DNA of 64,000 nucleotides, taken from Echiichthys vipera. Lineage: Eukaryota > Chordata > Actinopteri > Perciformes > Trachinidae. The notes beneath the pieces were generated by a model that had not been told where the DNA came from, did no database searches, and saw only the letters and a program-made list of their open reading frames with translations. Shown here piece by piece: positions 10,170 through 20,781 of the stretch; position 1 is the first letter of the stretch; the number at the start of each line of letters is the position of its first letter. Made by a program: the position numbers and the translations under genes. The stretch is taken from positions 21,012,796 through 21,076,795 of the forward strand of contig OY829657.1 in the NCBI GenBank assembly GCA_963691815.1, read 5' to 3'.

Positions 10170-10854
10170 CACCTGTTGGTCTCTCAGTGACTCAAAGACA
10201 GCTGGGTCTTTAATTATCTGCAGGGGGAGCTATAGACCTGTAGACTGCATTAAGATTCATTGATTAGTATTCAGTAAGATGTGTCTGGGACACTGGTGTG
10301 CAGCAACATATGGCTGAAAAAAATGGAAACAAAGAAAATCCAGAAACTGTACTTCATAGTATTGAACATTTTTCCTGACAATCTAATTCAGTGTTATTAG
10401 GATAAAGGATTATTGTCCTTTGAAAGGGAAATGTTGTATCATTTGGATTTATTTCATTTATGTGCCTTTGTGAGCCTTTTCATGTAATGCAGATTGTTTA
10501 TAATGACTGTACTGTATTCTGTGACTGCATGAATCTAGAATAAAAAACATTTAATCTATAAACCACAATCACCTCTGTCTTTACTGCCACAGACAGTGAC
10601 TTGCACCTGGAAGCAACAGGACCCAAAGACAATCAAAACTCTTTCATTATACTCTGTTTGACTGTCAGCTAATGTTAATGTTAATGTTAAAAAGACAAAT
10701 CTGGACAGATTAGCAGTTAACTGATGACGTATCCTGAGTGTGTGTTGTCTCACAGTGATGACACACCTTCTTACAGCGCACCATCATGCGACAGGATGGA
10801 TGATGTGATGCTGATATCTGTAATCAGTCACTTCTTTCTATTCAGCAGATCAAA
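10170..10854. other. intergenic V5 to V6
   Basis: No gene is seen. A short TTAATG hexamer repeat near 10673-10690 has three units here and fewer in copy B (about 46485-46500). The last 100 bases should contain the V6 promoter. Confidence 0.5.
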
Positions 10855-11303
10855 ATGATCTCAGCTCTCATCTTCACGGTGTCCCTGCTCTGTGCTGCAG
10901 GTATTATACTTCAGTTCACATCTGTGGATTAGTTTTGATGTAACTGGACACACAGTTCAGCTTGTTCCCTGTTGTTGACTTGTTTGGTTTATGGTTACAG
11001 GTAGTGCTTGGAGTAAAGAAGTAAGCCAGACCTCAAGGTTACTGGTACAGAGGGGTCAGTCTGCTGAAATGAACTGCAGTCAGGATTTTGCTGGTAACTA
11101 CTATGAGATGTACTGGTATCAACAGTTGCCAGGGGAGAGTATGAAACTAATCGCCTTCACCGTTCCGTACACGGGGCCAGACTTTGGAGATTTTAGCCCG
11201 GACAAATTCTCAGCCACAAAGCCTGACGGATACAGAGGATCTTTCACAGTGAAACATGTGGAACCAGTTGACAGCGGAGTGTATTTCTGTGCAGCAGGTC
11301 CTG
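10855..11303 (+). CDS. TRBV: TRBV gene A-V6 (group I, divergent), apparently functional
   Basis: Leader exon 10855-10900 (MISALIFTVSLLCAA, donor GTATTA) and V exon 11001-11303 after TACAG. It reads SAWSKEVSQTSRLLV, first Cys in MNCSQDFAG, MYWYQQLPGESMKLIAF, PDFGDFSPDKFSATKP and VDSGVYFCAAGP. RSS: heptamer CACTGTG 11304-11310 (a perfect palindromic variant) and nonamer ACAAAAACC 11333-11341, with a 22-bp spacer instead of 23. The frame is open. Confidence 0.92.
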
Positions 11304-11341
11304 CACTGTGATGCAGGAAGCTGCCAAGATGTACAAAAACC

Positions 11342-12234
11342 AGCAGACACACGACTCAGCGTGGCACTCTGCCTGAAATGAAGCAGGATGAGCTGATTCA
11401 GACACTGGTCTAGTTCATTACAGACACACTGATAAAGTGGAAAGACTGTAAGAGATACAGCATGAAAAAGATGTAAAATAACTTAAACACTGAGTTACAG
11501 AGAAAAAAGGAAATACCCTTGTTAAGACACATATTGTATGAAATCAATCCAGAAGGTTAGAAAAGTTGAAGTTAACAAACTTACAATAAATTCTATCACA
11601 CTCAAGTTTGCATTCGTCTGGTTTTTCATTATTGACCCATTATTTTTTTCCAATTAATCAATGAATCATTTCGTTGTTAAGGTGAGCCGCGTCCTGAATC
11701 TGGAAGGAGCCACCCAGCTAGCTCCCAGCTCTGTGCATAATTATGCTGGGACGTCGTTAAATCACACAGATCTCTACACTCACCAGGTGGCTCTGTTATA
11801 ATGCACAGACAGAAGTGTCTCCGACCTGCACATGCTGCAGTGTTTCAGTGGAATTGATAAATTAGTCGCTAATTACTTGTAACTGCTCCGAACACCGCAG
11901 TTGGTTTCAGCTTGCATGCACATATTCACATTCACACTGATGGCAGTGGACATATATACCATCTAATCTAATCATTCACACCACATTTACACACCAATGC
12001 GCAGCACATGGAGCAATCCGGGGTTCAGTGGACCAGGGGAGGTGGGGATCGAACCGCCGATCTCTTAAATGGAGGACAATCCACTCTGACACTGAGCCTG
12101 AGTTTGAGTTCATCAATCCTCCATATAAATATTTGCCATATAAATAAGGTTCATGATAATCAAAACTCCCCTGTGCGTTGGTCCCATAAGATCTTTGAGT
12201 CTGTCAGTCAGAGACAGAGGAAGATTAAGACCTC
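11342..12234. other. intergenic V6 to V7 with a minus-strand SINE
   Basis: No gene is seen. It contains a tRNA-derived SINE on the minus strand (11918-12098). The copy B counterpart (47149-48362) carries about 280 extra bases after the SINE. Confidence 0.5.
11918..12098 (-). mobile_element. tRNA-derived SINE with B box
   Basis: On the minus strand: GGCTCAGTGTCAGAGTGG (A-box-like), then GCGGTTCGATCCCCAC (B box GGTTCGATCCC), then CTGAACCCCGGATTGCTCC and CACTGCCATCAGTGTGAATG. The same family is on the plus strand at 35461-35653 and recurs at 47724-47903. Confidence 0.65.
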
Positions 12235-12961
12235 ATGATCAGCAACAACAGCAGGATCGCTCTGCTGTAGGTTTAAAACCAAACTGTTTGCAATAACTTA
12301 CACTCCTGTTTTATCACTGTTTGTTCTCTTTAAATGCAGATCGTTCACAGAGCATTAAAGTCCATCAGGCTCCAACATCAATATTAGGAAATCCTGGTGG
12401 CAAAAAAACTAAAGGAATCATGTTTTCCATGTGTTTCCACTGTAGCGGATTGCCTGAATGTTCTTTTCTTAGCATGCCAGTCAGTGTTTAATCCGACAAT
12501 TTAATGGTTAGGTTCGTATTGAAAGGTCAATCCCCACATGGATAAATGAATCAGTGTTAAGAGGCATTAAAATCGCCAGACAGAAGGATCACAATTATAC
12601 AAGAAATAATCAGAGCCACAATGAAAACTCAGTTTAAACCAGTGTGTTGCACAATGACCTACACTCTGCATCAGAAAATGTCTTTTAAATAATTGTCCAA
12701 AAGTTCAAAATAATGGGCGCAGTGCCCCCCCTAATATAATGGTTGGGACACACTGGTAATATTGTTGTACCAGCAGCCGATGGGGGACTCTGGCCTTAAA
12801 GTCATTGGATATATTCAATATACCAAGCCAACACTTGAGGATTCATTCAGACAGCATTTCAGAGTGACTGGAGAGGGCTCAGTGAAATCTCAGCTTCATG
12901 TACTAAAACTGAGAGCCAGAAGACAGCGGCGTGTGTTACCGTGCAGCGAGCAGACACAGTG
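12235..12961 (+). pseudogene. TRBV pseudogene A-V7 (group II)
   Basis: A leader-like start at 12235 runs into TAG at its 3' end (12268-12270). After a CAG acceptor (12338-12339) the V exon begins RSQSIKVHQAPTSILGNPG. About 350 unrelated bases then replace the first-Cys and CDR1 region. The V sequence resumes near 12757 (YQQPMGDSGLKVIGYIQY, FRVTGEGSVKSQLHVLKL), and a further frameshift garbles the second-Cys block. Heptamer CACAGTG is intact at 12955-12961, but the nonamer region (about 12983-12993) is degenerate. The same structure is in copy B. Confidence 0.85.
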
Positions 12962-13242
12962 ACTCATTTCACTCTTGCTTCTACGAAAACCCTCTCTGAT
13001 AATCAGCCACATAAACTCACTGTGCAGACGAGCACACCTGCATGTTACTGCAGCCTGTGGCAGGAAATCACCACCGATATCATCAGGACACCTATGTGAA
13101 CAGACACAGCAGGATACTGTACAAATCCACCAACGAAGATATGCGACCGCCCACTGTCGACCCCTCCTCCTCCTTTACATCCAGGCAGTTCTATTCCCTT
13201 TGCAGTCATCATTATAGTTTCGTTTTTATCTGCGAAAGGATC

Positions 13243-13697
13243 ATGATTAGACTCCTTATACATTTAGCAGCTCTGCCGTTCTGTTTAACAGGTAATATTA
13301 CATTAACTTAATAATTAAAAATGGACCTATAGAAATGAATCAGTGTAAGTTCATTTTTGTCACTAAAGCAGGTTGTTCTTAATGTCTCTTGCAGAACTCT
13401 CACAGAACAGTGTCCATCAGACTCCCACAGCCCTGATCAAAGGTCCTGGAGAAGAAGTCCTGATGAACTGCAGCCATTCGAACACTAACTTTGATATGAT
13501 CCAGTGGTATAAGCAGTCTGCTGGGGAAAAGGATATGGTCCTACTTGGCTATGTACGATTCTCTTCTGCAGTTGTGGAACCTAAATTCAAAGACACTTAG
13601 AATGTGACTGGTAATGGGGGAAGTCTGGCATGTCTTCATATTCCCCAGTTGAAACGACTTGAGGACAGCGCAGTGTATTTCTGTGCTGCCAGTAGAG
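13243..13697 (+). pseudogene. TRBV: TRBV pseudogene A-V8 (group II), single nonsense codon
   Basis: Leader exon 13243-13291 (MIRLLIHLAALPFCLT, phase 1) and V exon 13395-13697 after TGCAG. The domain is complete: HQTPTALIKGPGEEVLMNCS with first Cys, MIQWYKQSAGEK, LLGYVRF, and [13 protein letters not shown]. However, codon 13598-13600 is TAG where copy B has TAT (Tyr in TYNVTGNG). RSS: CACAGTG 13698-13704 and nonamer ACAGAAACC 13727-13735 with a 22-bp spacer. All other parts are intact, so this looks like a recent loss. Confidence 0.88.
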
Positions 13698-13735
13698 CAC
13701 AGTGCTGCACAAACCCCACGTCTTTAACAGAAACC

Positions 13736-14857
13736 CTCTCTGATGCAGCCGGTTACACCAGAACACAAATTACCACACGAACAACAAATAAACCACATTG
13801 TGAATGATTGATATCAGGCAGCTGGCTCACAATGAGACAGCTGGATTAATTAACGTAACCATACTTTATCTTAAGTATAATATAGGCGGAAACATCTGGG
13901 TCTGAAAAATAAAGCCACTGCAGAAGTGAAAAAAACTGCAGTTCACTGAGTGGCCACTTGAGGTTGGCTCCAAAACTGAGCAAATCCCCATAGAGCCCCA
14001 AGTTTAAATGTACAACTTTACAGCAGAATTTAGCAGCCAGTTCATCTCCTGGGCACTGCCGATGTGCTGTTGAGTAAAGCCCCAAAACCCCAACTGCTCG
14101 GGGCGTAGATCCGGTGGCAGCCCCCTTGCTCTGACATCTCTGCATTAATTGCATGTAAATAAGTCCTGTTTGTGCATGTGTGTGTATTCCAGGCCTGTGT
14201 GTGTAACATGTATAATAACTGAGTGAAAAAATTTAATTTTCCCTTGCAGGATTAATAAAGTCATTCTTCTAATTCTAACATGTTTACAGCCTTGTAAAAG
14301 AAAAACAAAAACTGTATATGTCTCTGTAGCTAATTTCACTCTTCATGACTTCTATACAGGGGGTGATTTTTTTTTTAAATATATAACTCACCCGTCTTAA
14401 GTTCTGCATAATTAAGAGCATGGCTGCTTTGAGTGACAGGTAGCTGCCATCACAGGAGGCTAATGTTTGCTGCTAGCTGTCTGCTCTGCTACCATCATGA
14501 CACCTCAGCTCTCAGCCGGGTTTGTGGTGTAGTTGCCTGGATACTACACTTTGGGGAATTATTCACCCCAATATCAGACAAATAATATGGTTTTCTGTGC
14601 GTTTAATTGGACTAAAGGACCGTTATTTATATGTCTGTATTACTATTTCTCAGTATAGTGACCTCTTTGCATATCCAAAAAGGCCTCTACGGTTGACGGT
14701 CTATGATTGATATTAGCTTTAGACACGTGCAAAAAAGACAAAATATCCATGCAAAAAAAAGAACAATTTATTTACTATACAAGGGCTGACCCCGACCAAG
14801 GATTTTCTTTTTCGACCAGCGGTCGTCATTTAGAGCGATTAGTCGACTATATATAGT

Positions 14858-14927
<70 letters not shown>

Positions 14928-15321
14928 TATATATATACTGTATATATATATACTGTATATATATATATACTGTATATACATTCACATAATTTTGACAAGC
15001 CACGGCTCAAATTGTTCGTTTGTTTTTTCACTGCGACCAAAGCACCAATGTAATTTCGGTCTGCTAAGGATTTTGTGGCCGACCAGCGCTTAGTCGACTA
15101 TTTGAGGGCAGCCCTATTATTTACAGTTCCAAAGTAAGAGTTCAGCCACTTTCTCTGTCATAAGTCTTGTCTATTTTCCAATCAAAGACAAACAAAAATG
15201 TTTCGTCCTCTTATCAAGATCTCACATTTTAATGGGAGGTTCCTTCTGTGGAGCCATGTGGTATTTAACCTGCTTCAGATACTCATGTCTGCTGTAGCTG
15301 CATCACATGTACAGGATCACT
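13736..15321. other. intergenic V8 to V9 with a (TA)n-containing MITE
   Basis: No gene is seen. It contains the MITE 14782-15115. Open frames over the (TA)n tract (IYIYIY...) are low-complexity artefacts. Confidence 0.5.
14782..15115. mobile_element. MITE with terminal inverted repeats and internal (TA)n
   Basis: The element starts AGGGCTGACCCCGACCAAGG and ends GAGGGCAGCCCT, an imperfect inverted repeat, with subterminal AGTCGACTAT on both sides. A (TA)n/(TACAGTATA)n microsatellite fills the middle (about 14854-14980). The copy B version (50899-51157) has a much shorter TA tract and a better left end (AGGGCTGCCCCC). Confidence 0.6.
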
Positions 15322-15852
15322 ATGATGACTCAAGCTCTCATCACATTTGTAGTGTCATCTCTGTGGCTTCATGGTAGTATATCCATTTTACATTTAATTT
15401 GGTTTTCCTCTTTGCTTACATGTATTTATTGACATGAAAGCATATATGCTAATAACCTACATGGATCACATTTTTACTACACTGGGCTTACAGAGTTTCA
15501 GTAAGACTTAGACAGAAGGATTATAAATGAAATGTTGTGTTTTCTCCACGCAGGTCACTGCCAGGATGTGACTCAAGCCCCTGAAATCAGTTGGATTAAT
15601 GTTTCTAAATCTGCAGAGATGAACTGCAGCCACAACAAAGATATTTCTCATAACCAGATGTACTGGTACAGACAGCGTCCAGGAGAGACCATGACACTCA
15701 TTATCTACACAGTCTTTGGTGGAGATCCAGACTCTTGGGGGATTCCTCAAGCCAAATATGCAGCCGTCAAAGATAACATTGAGAGTGGGGCTCTTACTGT
15801 GAAGGACGTGCAGCTTGAGGACAGTGGTTTGTACTTTTGTGCCGTCAGCAAA
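15322..15852 (+). CDS. TRBV: TRBV gene A-V9 (group I, divergent), apparently functional
   Basis: Leader exon 15322-15373 (MMTQALITFVVSSLWLH) and V exon 15554-15852 after CGCAG. It reads GHCQDVTQAPEISW, first Cys in MNCSHNKDIS, MYWYRQRPGETMTLIIY, WGIPQAKYAAV and LEDSGLYFCAVSK. RSS: CACAGTG 15853-15859, 23-bp spacer, ACAAAAACT 15883-15891. An extra Cys (GHCQ) lies near the mature N-terminus. The V exon protein is identical to copy B. Confidence 0.93.
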
Positions 15853-15891
15853 CACAGTGATGTGAAAAGTATCAGCAGCTGAACAAAAACT

Positions 15892-16446
15892 GGTGCCAAT
15901 GAATTTGACTTCCAGTAGGTGGAGCTGGAGATCCAGAACTACTCTTTAGCTTAACACATGAATCACTGTGAAATATGATGTAGCTTTAGATTGATAGGAG
16001 GGCGTTGAGTCTACAGTAAACAGAGCCACTCAGTGTTCTGTGTTCATTCAGACAGCCAAGAGGACAACATGACAACATTATTCGTTTTATCCTGGCTCAT
16101 TGGTAATCACCTTTACCATTCAGGAATACCACTGTATCTCTAGTTTCTGCATTGATCACTGATTTTATACAAAAACTGCTACCCCTTATCTGCATTTATG
16201 GTTGTGAGTTACACATTGAACAGACCCCTCCCTGCCCGCTGCATTTCCTTTGAAGCTTTCGTCTTTGCCAGATAATGCACAGTGATGATGCTTCTTCATC
16301 ACCTCCATTTCCTCTTCAAACCTTATTTAGCTCAGCACAGGCATCAGTTGAAACTCCATCACCATCGGAATCACAGTAAGAGATCTTAAGTGAGAGTCCA
16401 GACACTTGCAGTCTGACATGTCATGGAAGAGTTTTGAGCAATCAAA
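15892..16446. other. intergenic V9 to V11 with the V10 deletion scar
   Basis: Contains only the orphan V10 leader (16069-16102) and a stranded nonamer (about 16168-16176). The rest is the V11 upstream region, shared with copy B. Confidence 0.6.
16069..16102 (+). pseudogene. orphan leader exon of A-V10; V exon deleted
   Basis: MTTLFVLSWLI followed by a GTAATC donor matches the B-V10 leader (52147-52180). In copy A the sequence then jumps, near 16166, from CACTGATTTT directly to ATACAAAAACTGC, which in copy B lies just after the V10 RSS spacer. The V exon, heptamer and most of the spacer are gone, while the leader and nonamer remain. The deletion is roughly 360 bp. Confidence 0.85.
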
Positions 16447-16883
16447 ATGATGCCCTATCTCCTCTTCTGTTGTCTGGCCGGTAAATCATTTTTCAAATAG
16501 AATTATGTATGTGAAATCTTGTTTTCCCTAATTTTATGTAATATTTCTGTTTATTTTGTTCCATCCAGGTGTTTGTCTGGGTCTTGATGTCCGTCAGTCT
16601 GTCTCTGATCTCGTCACAGAACCTGGAGACAAAGTGCAGATTTTCTGCAGCCATGATAAAACTGACTACAGGCTGATGCTCTGGTACCAGCGGTCACCTG
16701 GAGACACAGCTATGAAACTCATCGGATATTTGTACTTTAAAGATGTCACAATGGAAGAGCCGTATAAAGAGGATTTCAATATGTCTGGAGATTTAGGGGG
16801 AAATACAGCAAAAAATGGCTCTCTTATAGTCAAACGTCTGAAACAAGAGCACAGCGCGGTTTACTACTGTGCAGCTAGTGAAG
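16447..16883 (+). CDS. TRBV: TRBV gene A-V11 (group II), apparently functional
   Basis: Leader exon 16447-16480 (MMPYLLFCCLA, only 11 codons plus one base) and V exon 16569-16883 after CCAG. It reads CLGLDVRQSVSDLVTEPGD, first Cys in VQIFCSHDKTDY, LMLWYQRSPGDTAMKLIGY, FNMSGDLGG, and EHSAVYYCAASEA. RSS: heptamer CACAATG 16884-16890 (one change) and nonamer ACAAAAACT 16913-16921 with a 22-bp spacer. The frame is open. Confidence 0.91.
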
Positions 16884-16922
16884 CACAATGACACACATCC
16901 TCTCTGAACGTAACAAAAACTC

Positions 16923-18087
16923 ACAAACGCACAATCTTTTCTCATCAGTGGTGTATAATACAATGTGGAATAAACTGTTGCCAGACACCTGTGTTTGTGG
17001 TTGTATTTTGGTTTGATGCAATCATATCATTTTCTGATGCAACTGTGTTTCTATTTTTTTGGTTTATTGTAGGGCTTCACAATAAATCGTTTTAATCATC
17101 ATCATAATATCAACTACCACGATAGACACAGGGCAAAAGTAGATTACAGCACTTTAAATGTGCACCTCGTTTTTTAAGTTCAGTGTTCAGTTTGTTTAAT
17201 AGAATAATGCTGGAAGTAATTTCAGTTTTGTTGTATTGCAAAGCTGAGTACTCTTTAATATCTGTTTATGTATCTCAAGTAATATTTGTTAACTATATAG
17301 TTATCTCATATTTTCCTCACGTCATGCTTTCTTAGTTTGTTCTAATTTAACCAGACAAGACCATTACAGTAAAATCTTTGGTAAAAAATCTATGCATGGG
17401 GCGATTCATGTCAGGAATATCCTGGCCAAAGAAAATCACAATATTATCCCGATAATCATCACTTTACCTTACATTAAAACAAATATTTTTATAGCATCAC
17501 AGAAAGGCCACATCTTTTAGTGAACATCCTATTTAATTCAATTCAATTTTATTTACACTGTCAAATCGTAACAGAAGTTACCTCAGGAAAACTTTCTTGT
17601 TTTCTAGTGAAAAACAAAATCTTAAATAAGATAACCATAAACCAAATGGTCCCCCTGATTAAAAACATCCAAAAGAGTAATAATATAGTATGGTATCGTA
17701 ACTGTTACTAATGGGCTGTGGACAAATTAATGTTACAGTTAGAGGGAAAAACTGAAGTAAACTGCAGTCAATTCACCAGTGAGAGACTTCTGAGAAGATT
17801 AACAATAAAATTCACCACAATCAACTCCCCTAATTATAAACGATATACATATATATATATACATCCCTTATGAAACCTGTCAAGAGCAGAATATCTTTTG
17901 TGGGGAAATCAGGTTTTATTTAGAGGCTACAGATATCAGTTTGATGTGCAGCTACACTTTCTTGAATCAAATTAGCTTTCTACTTAAAAGTGACTTAGTT
18001 GAGTGAGAAAGCACAAACAGCAGAGACCCTGTTATAACGTAATACTGCATTTTAATCATGACTTCAGAGTAACTCAGTCTCTACTTT
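16923..18087. other. intergenic V11 to V12, repeat debris
   Basis: No gene is seen. AGGGCTTCACAATAAATCG (about 17072) looks like one end of another hAT-like MITE. TTCAATTTTATTTACACTG near 17540 is a fragment of the dispersed repeat seen at 1449. A short TA tract lies at 17850-17862, much longer in copy B. Confidence 0.45.
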
Positions 18088-18503
18088 ATGATCAGATCTC
18101 TCTTTTGCTATTTCCTCACAGGTGACAGGTAACTGCCTCTGTCATTTTCACATCTTAAAATCAATAATGTGTCTCCTTAGAGCAGCTTTTTCTCTGGGGG
18201 TTCAGGTCCACCGGTCTCCCTCTGCTGCCATCAGAAAGGCTGGTGATGGTGTGCAGCTTGTCTGTACCCACAGACAAACTGACTACGGAGTGATACTGTG
18301 GTACCAGAAGTCACCTGGGACAAGGCTCTGAAAGTCATTGGATATGTAGAATATAGCATAATAAGCTATGAAGAATAATAAAAAGACCATTTCAATATCA
18401 CTGGAGATTTAAGTGGAAATACAGCAAAGAAGGATCTCTGTTTATAAAAGGACCTGAAACAGTCTGAGCACAGTGCAATGTACTACTGTGCATCTCCACA
18501 TGC
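18088..18503 (+). pseudogene. TRBV pseudogene A-V12 (group II)
   Basis: Leader 18088-18121 (MIRSLLCYFLT) with a GTGACA donor, and V exon from 18186. It reads SLGVQVHRSPSAAIRKAGDG, first Cys in LVCTHRQTDY and VILWYQKSPG. One base is then missing relative to V13, so the frame ends at TGA 18329-18331. Further stops (TAATAA near 18377) and degraded framework 3 follow. YYCASP remains near 18481-18496, with a poor heptamer CACATGC (18497-18503). Copy B shares the frameshift. Confidence 0.88.
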
Positions 18504-18746
18504 ACTTTCTACAACACAGACTCTAAACACCACCCTTTACCAACTGTGGTTTAGTGAACTCTCAAAAAAACCTTCACCAGCCAGCTGGAGTCAAGGTCTC
18601 TGTCGTGTGATTCCTACCTCACTTTCTATATCTCTGCTCGTTTGTTTCAAAATTAGTCCACTCATTTAGGCAGCGTAGACATCTCATAACCTTTACCATC
18701 AGTATCCTTCTCACAGAGAACTAAATCTGCAAGGGAAATAACTAAA

Positions 18747-19185
18747 ATGATTTGTTTTCTACTTTCTTGTCATCTTTTAGGTAATGTTTGCTGGATCAAC
18801 AAGTTTGCACTCTTGTTTCATGTCCAAGCACATAAATGTTGATGTTTGTCTCTCACTGCAGGTCTTTCTTTGGGGGTTCAGGTCCATCAGTCCCCCTCTG
18901 CTGCCATCAGAAAGGCTGGTGATGGTGTGCAGCTTTACTGCACGCACGGACAAACTGACTACAGAGTGATGCTGTGGTACCAGCAGTCACTGGGGGACAA
19001 CGCTCTGAAACTCGTTGGATATGGATATGCAGAGTTCAGAAACGACAGCGTGGAAAAGCCGTTTAGAAAACATTTCAAATTAGCCGGAGATTTGAGTGGA
19101 GAGAAAAGAAAAAATGGTTCACTTTCCATAATCAATCTTAAAGCACTTGAACACACCGCAACGTACTTTTGTGCAGCCAAGGAAG
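18747..19185 (+). CDS. TRBV: TRBV gene A-V13 (group II), apparently functional
   Basis: Leader exon 18747-18780 (MICFLLSCHLL) and V exon 18862-19185 after TGCAG, with a short intron of about 80 bases. It reads SLGVQVHQSPSAAIRKAGDG, first Cys in [46 protein letters not shown] and HTATYFCAAKEA. RSS: CACAGTA 19186-19192 (last base changed), 23-bp spacer, ACAGAAACC 19216-19224. The frame is open; recombination efficiency may be reduced by the heptamer. Confidence 0.9.
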
Positions 19186-19224
19186 CACAGTACTTCAAAC
19201 ATCCACCTGCTCGTCACAGAAACC

Positions 19225-19628
19225 TCTTTACGCCTCCACTCAAATGTAGGTTAAAGAGTCTAGTCCATGATCATGTGATTATTTGTAGTTGTACTCTGAT
19301 TTGCTAAATGATTTCCCTTGTTTATCATGTTAACATCACTTCCCTTTCCTGCTAGAGACATCACCAGGATTAAACACACAATAAGTCATTTTGTGGTAAT
19401 TATCTTACACTTGGCACAGTCTGTGTAACATTTTCAAACATCAATATACTGATTTCAGCTATATGAGCATCGCAGCAGAGCTTTCTTGTCCTTCAGGAAA
19501 AGGCACGCAAAAATAATGAAAAAGTCTTTCAGCGTCAACTTATTCACCCATTTCTCTACATCACTTCCTGCCCCTCCTTCTGATCCACAAAGCTGACAGA
19601 CTCTAGCTGGTTCTTCACATTCAACAAG
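19225..19628. other. intergenic V13 to V14
   Basis: No gene is seen. A minus-strand frame across 19455-19700 is only the antisense of the V14 leader region. Confidence 0.5.
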
Positions 19629-20195
19629 ATGCCACCTCATTTCATCGTTTTCATCGTCACTGTCTTCTGGATTAGAGGTATTACACAAACATGAAGCCAC
19701 AATTTCTAATCTGAAACAAAAGCCTCAAAAATCTTTATAGGTGGAGGAACTGAGGTGGAATATTTACTTCTTCTGTTTATATACTAATTAATATAGTAAT
19801 TGAATCAAAACACACAATATGTTTTTCTCCACTGTTGGCAAGGCATTACTGCAGTAACAAAGTGTCATGATCTCTTTGCAGGAGTGGATCTCAGTAAAGA
19901 AAAACAAGTGTTTCAGACTCCAGCTGAGCTATTGTTGAAACCAAATGCTGTCAAAGTCAAACTGAGCCTCACACATGAAATCCCAAGCTATGACACTATC
20001 CTCTGGTATCAGCGCTCTGCAGGAGACACTGTCCTGAAGCTGGTTGCCTACATTAGTTATAAAAGTCTTAATGTTGAGCCACAATTTCAAAGTCGCTTCA
20101 GCGTGAGTGGAGATGGAGCGAAAACAGCTCATCTTCACATCCTGAACCTGACGCACCCTGAAGACAGCGGAGAATATTTTGGAGCAGCAAGTATG
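19629..20195 (+). CDS. TRBV: TRBV gene A-V14 (group II) lacking both Ig cysteines
   Basis: Leader exon 19629-19677 (MPPHFIVFIVTVFWIR) and V exon 19882-20195 after TGCAG. The frame is open and the fold markers are normal: FQTPAELLLKP, ILWYQRSAGDTVLKLVAYI, FQSRFSVSGDG, LHILNLTHPEDSGEYF. However, the first Cys position is Leu (CTC 19968-19970, in LSLTHE) and the second is Gly (GGA 20181-20183, in EYFGAAS). The Trp is kept. RSS: CACAGTA 20196-20202 and ACAAAAACC 20225-20233, 22-bp spacer. A functional gene would make a V domain without its disulfide. By IMGT-style rules it would be an ORF rather than functional. Confidence 0.85.
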
Positions 20196-20781
20196 CACAG
20201 TAATAAAGACAGTGACGCCCTCATACAAAAACCTCCAAGATGCTCCATCAGACAACAGCACACCAGCAGGAAACCACTGAAACCACGTGACACAGTTTCA
20301 AACTTGTGAAAAAGTCTTCATTATGCAGATAAAGTCAAAAAGGACAAATTGAGTCGACTGCAAAGCTGCTGGGAGCTTTTTAAGCTGGGTTGGGATCAAC
20401 ACAATGAATTTAACTTTTGGTGCTGCTCTGTTTTACTTACATTATAGTCTTTCTTACAGGATGTACAGTGCTGGGATAAAACCTGACATCCTCCCACACA
20501 CATGATGTTAGAACCTCCGCTCTCTGTTTTGGAAGTGCACTGTCCACTTAGCTCCACCGTAGATGATTGGGATTGGATTAAAGAAATACAAACAAGCCAA
20601 ACGATACTAAAGCGCTGGAGTCTGGCAATGCAAGACTACTTAAATCAGGGCTGCAACACACAACGACATTATTGATCAATCAGCTAATTGTTTGCTCCAT
20701 CAATCCTTTGGTCTCATGACATTTCCAAATATGTACCAAAACTAGTCCTGTCCTCTATTAAAGATATTCTTAGTCAACTAT

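Noticed and set aside
14768..15040. IYIYIY-rich frames
   Set aside because: Translation of the (TA)n tract inside a MITE.
19455..19700. Minus-strand frame starting MASCLCNTSNPEDSDDENDE, present in both copies
   Set aside because: It is the exact antisense of the V14 leader exon and its flanks; its conservation is explained by the leader and by the recent duplication.
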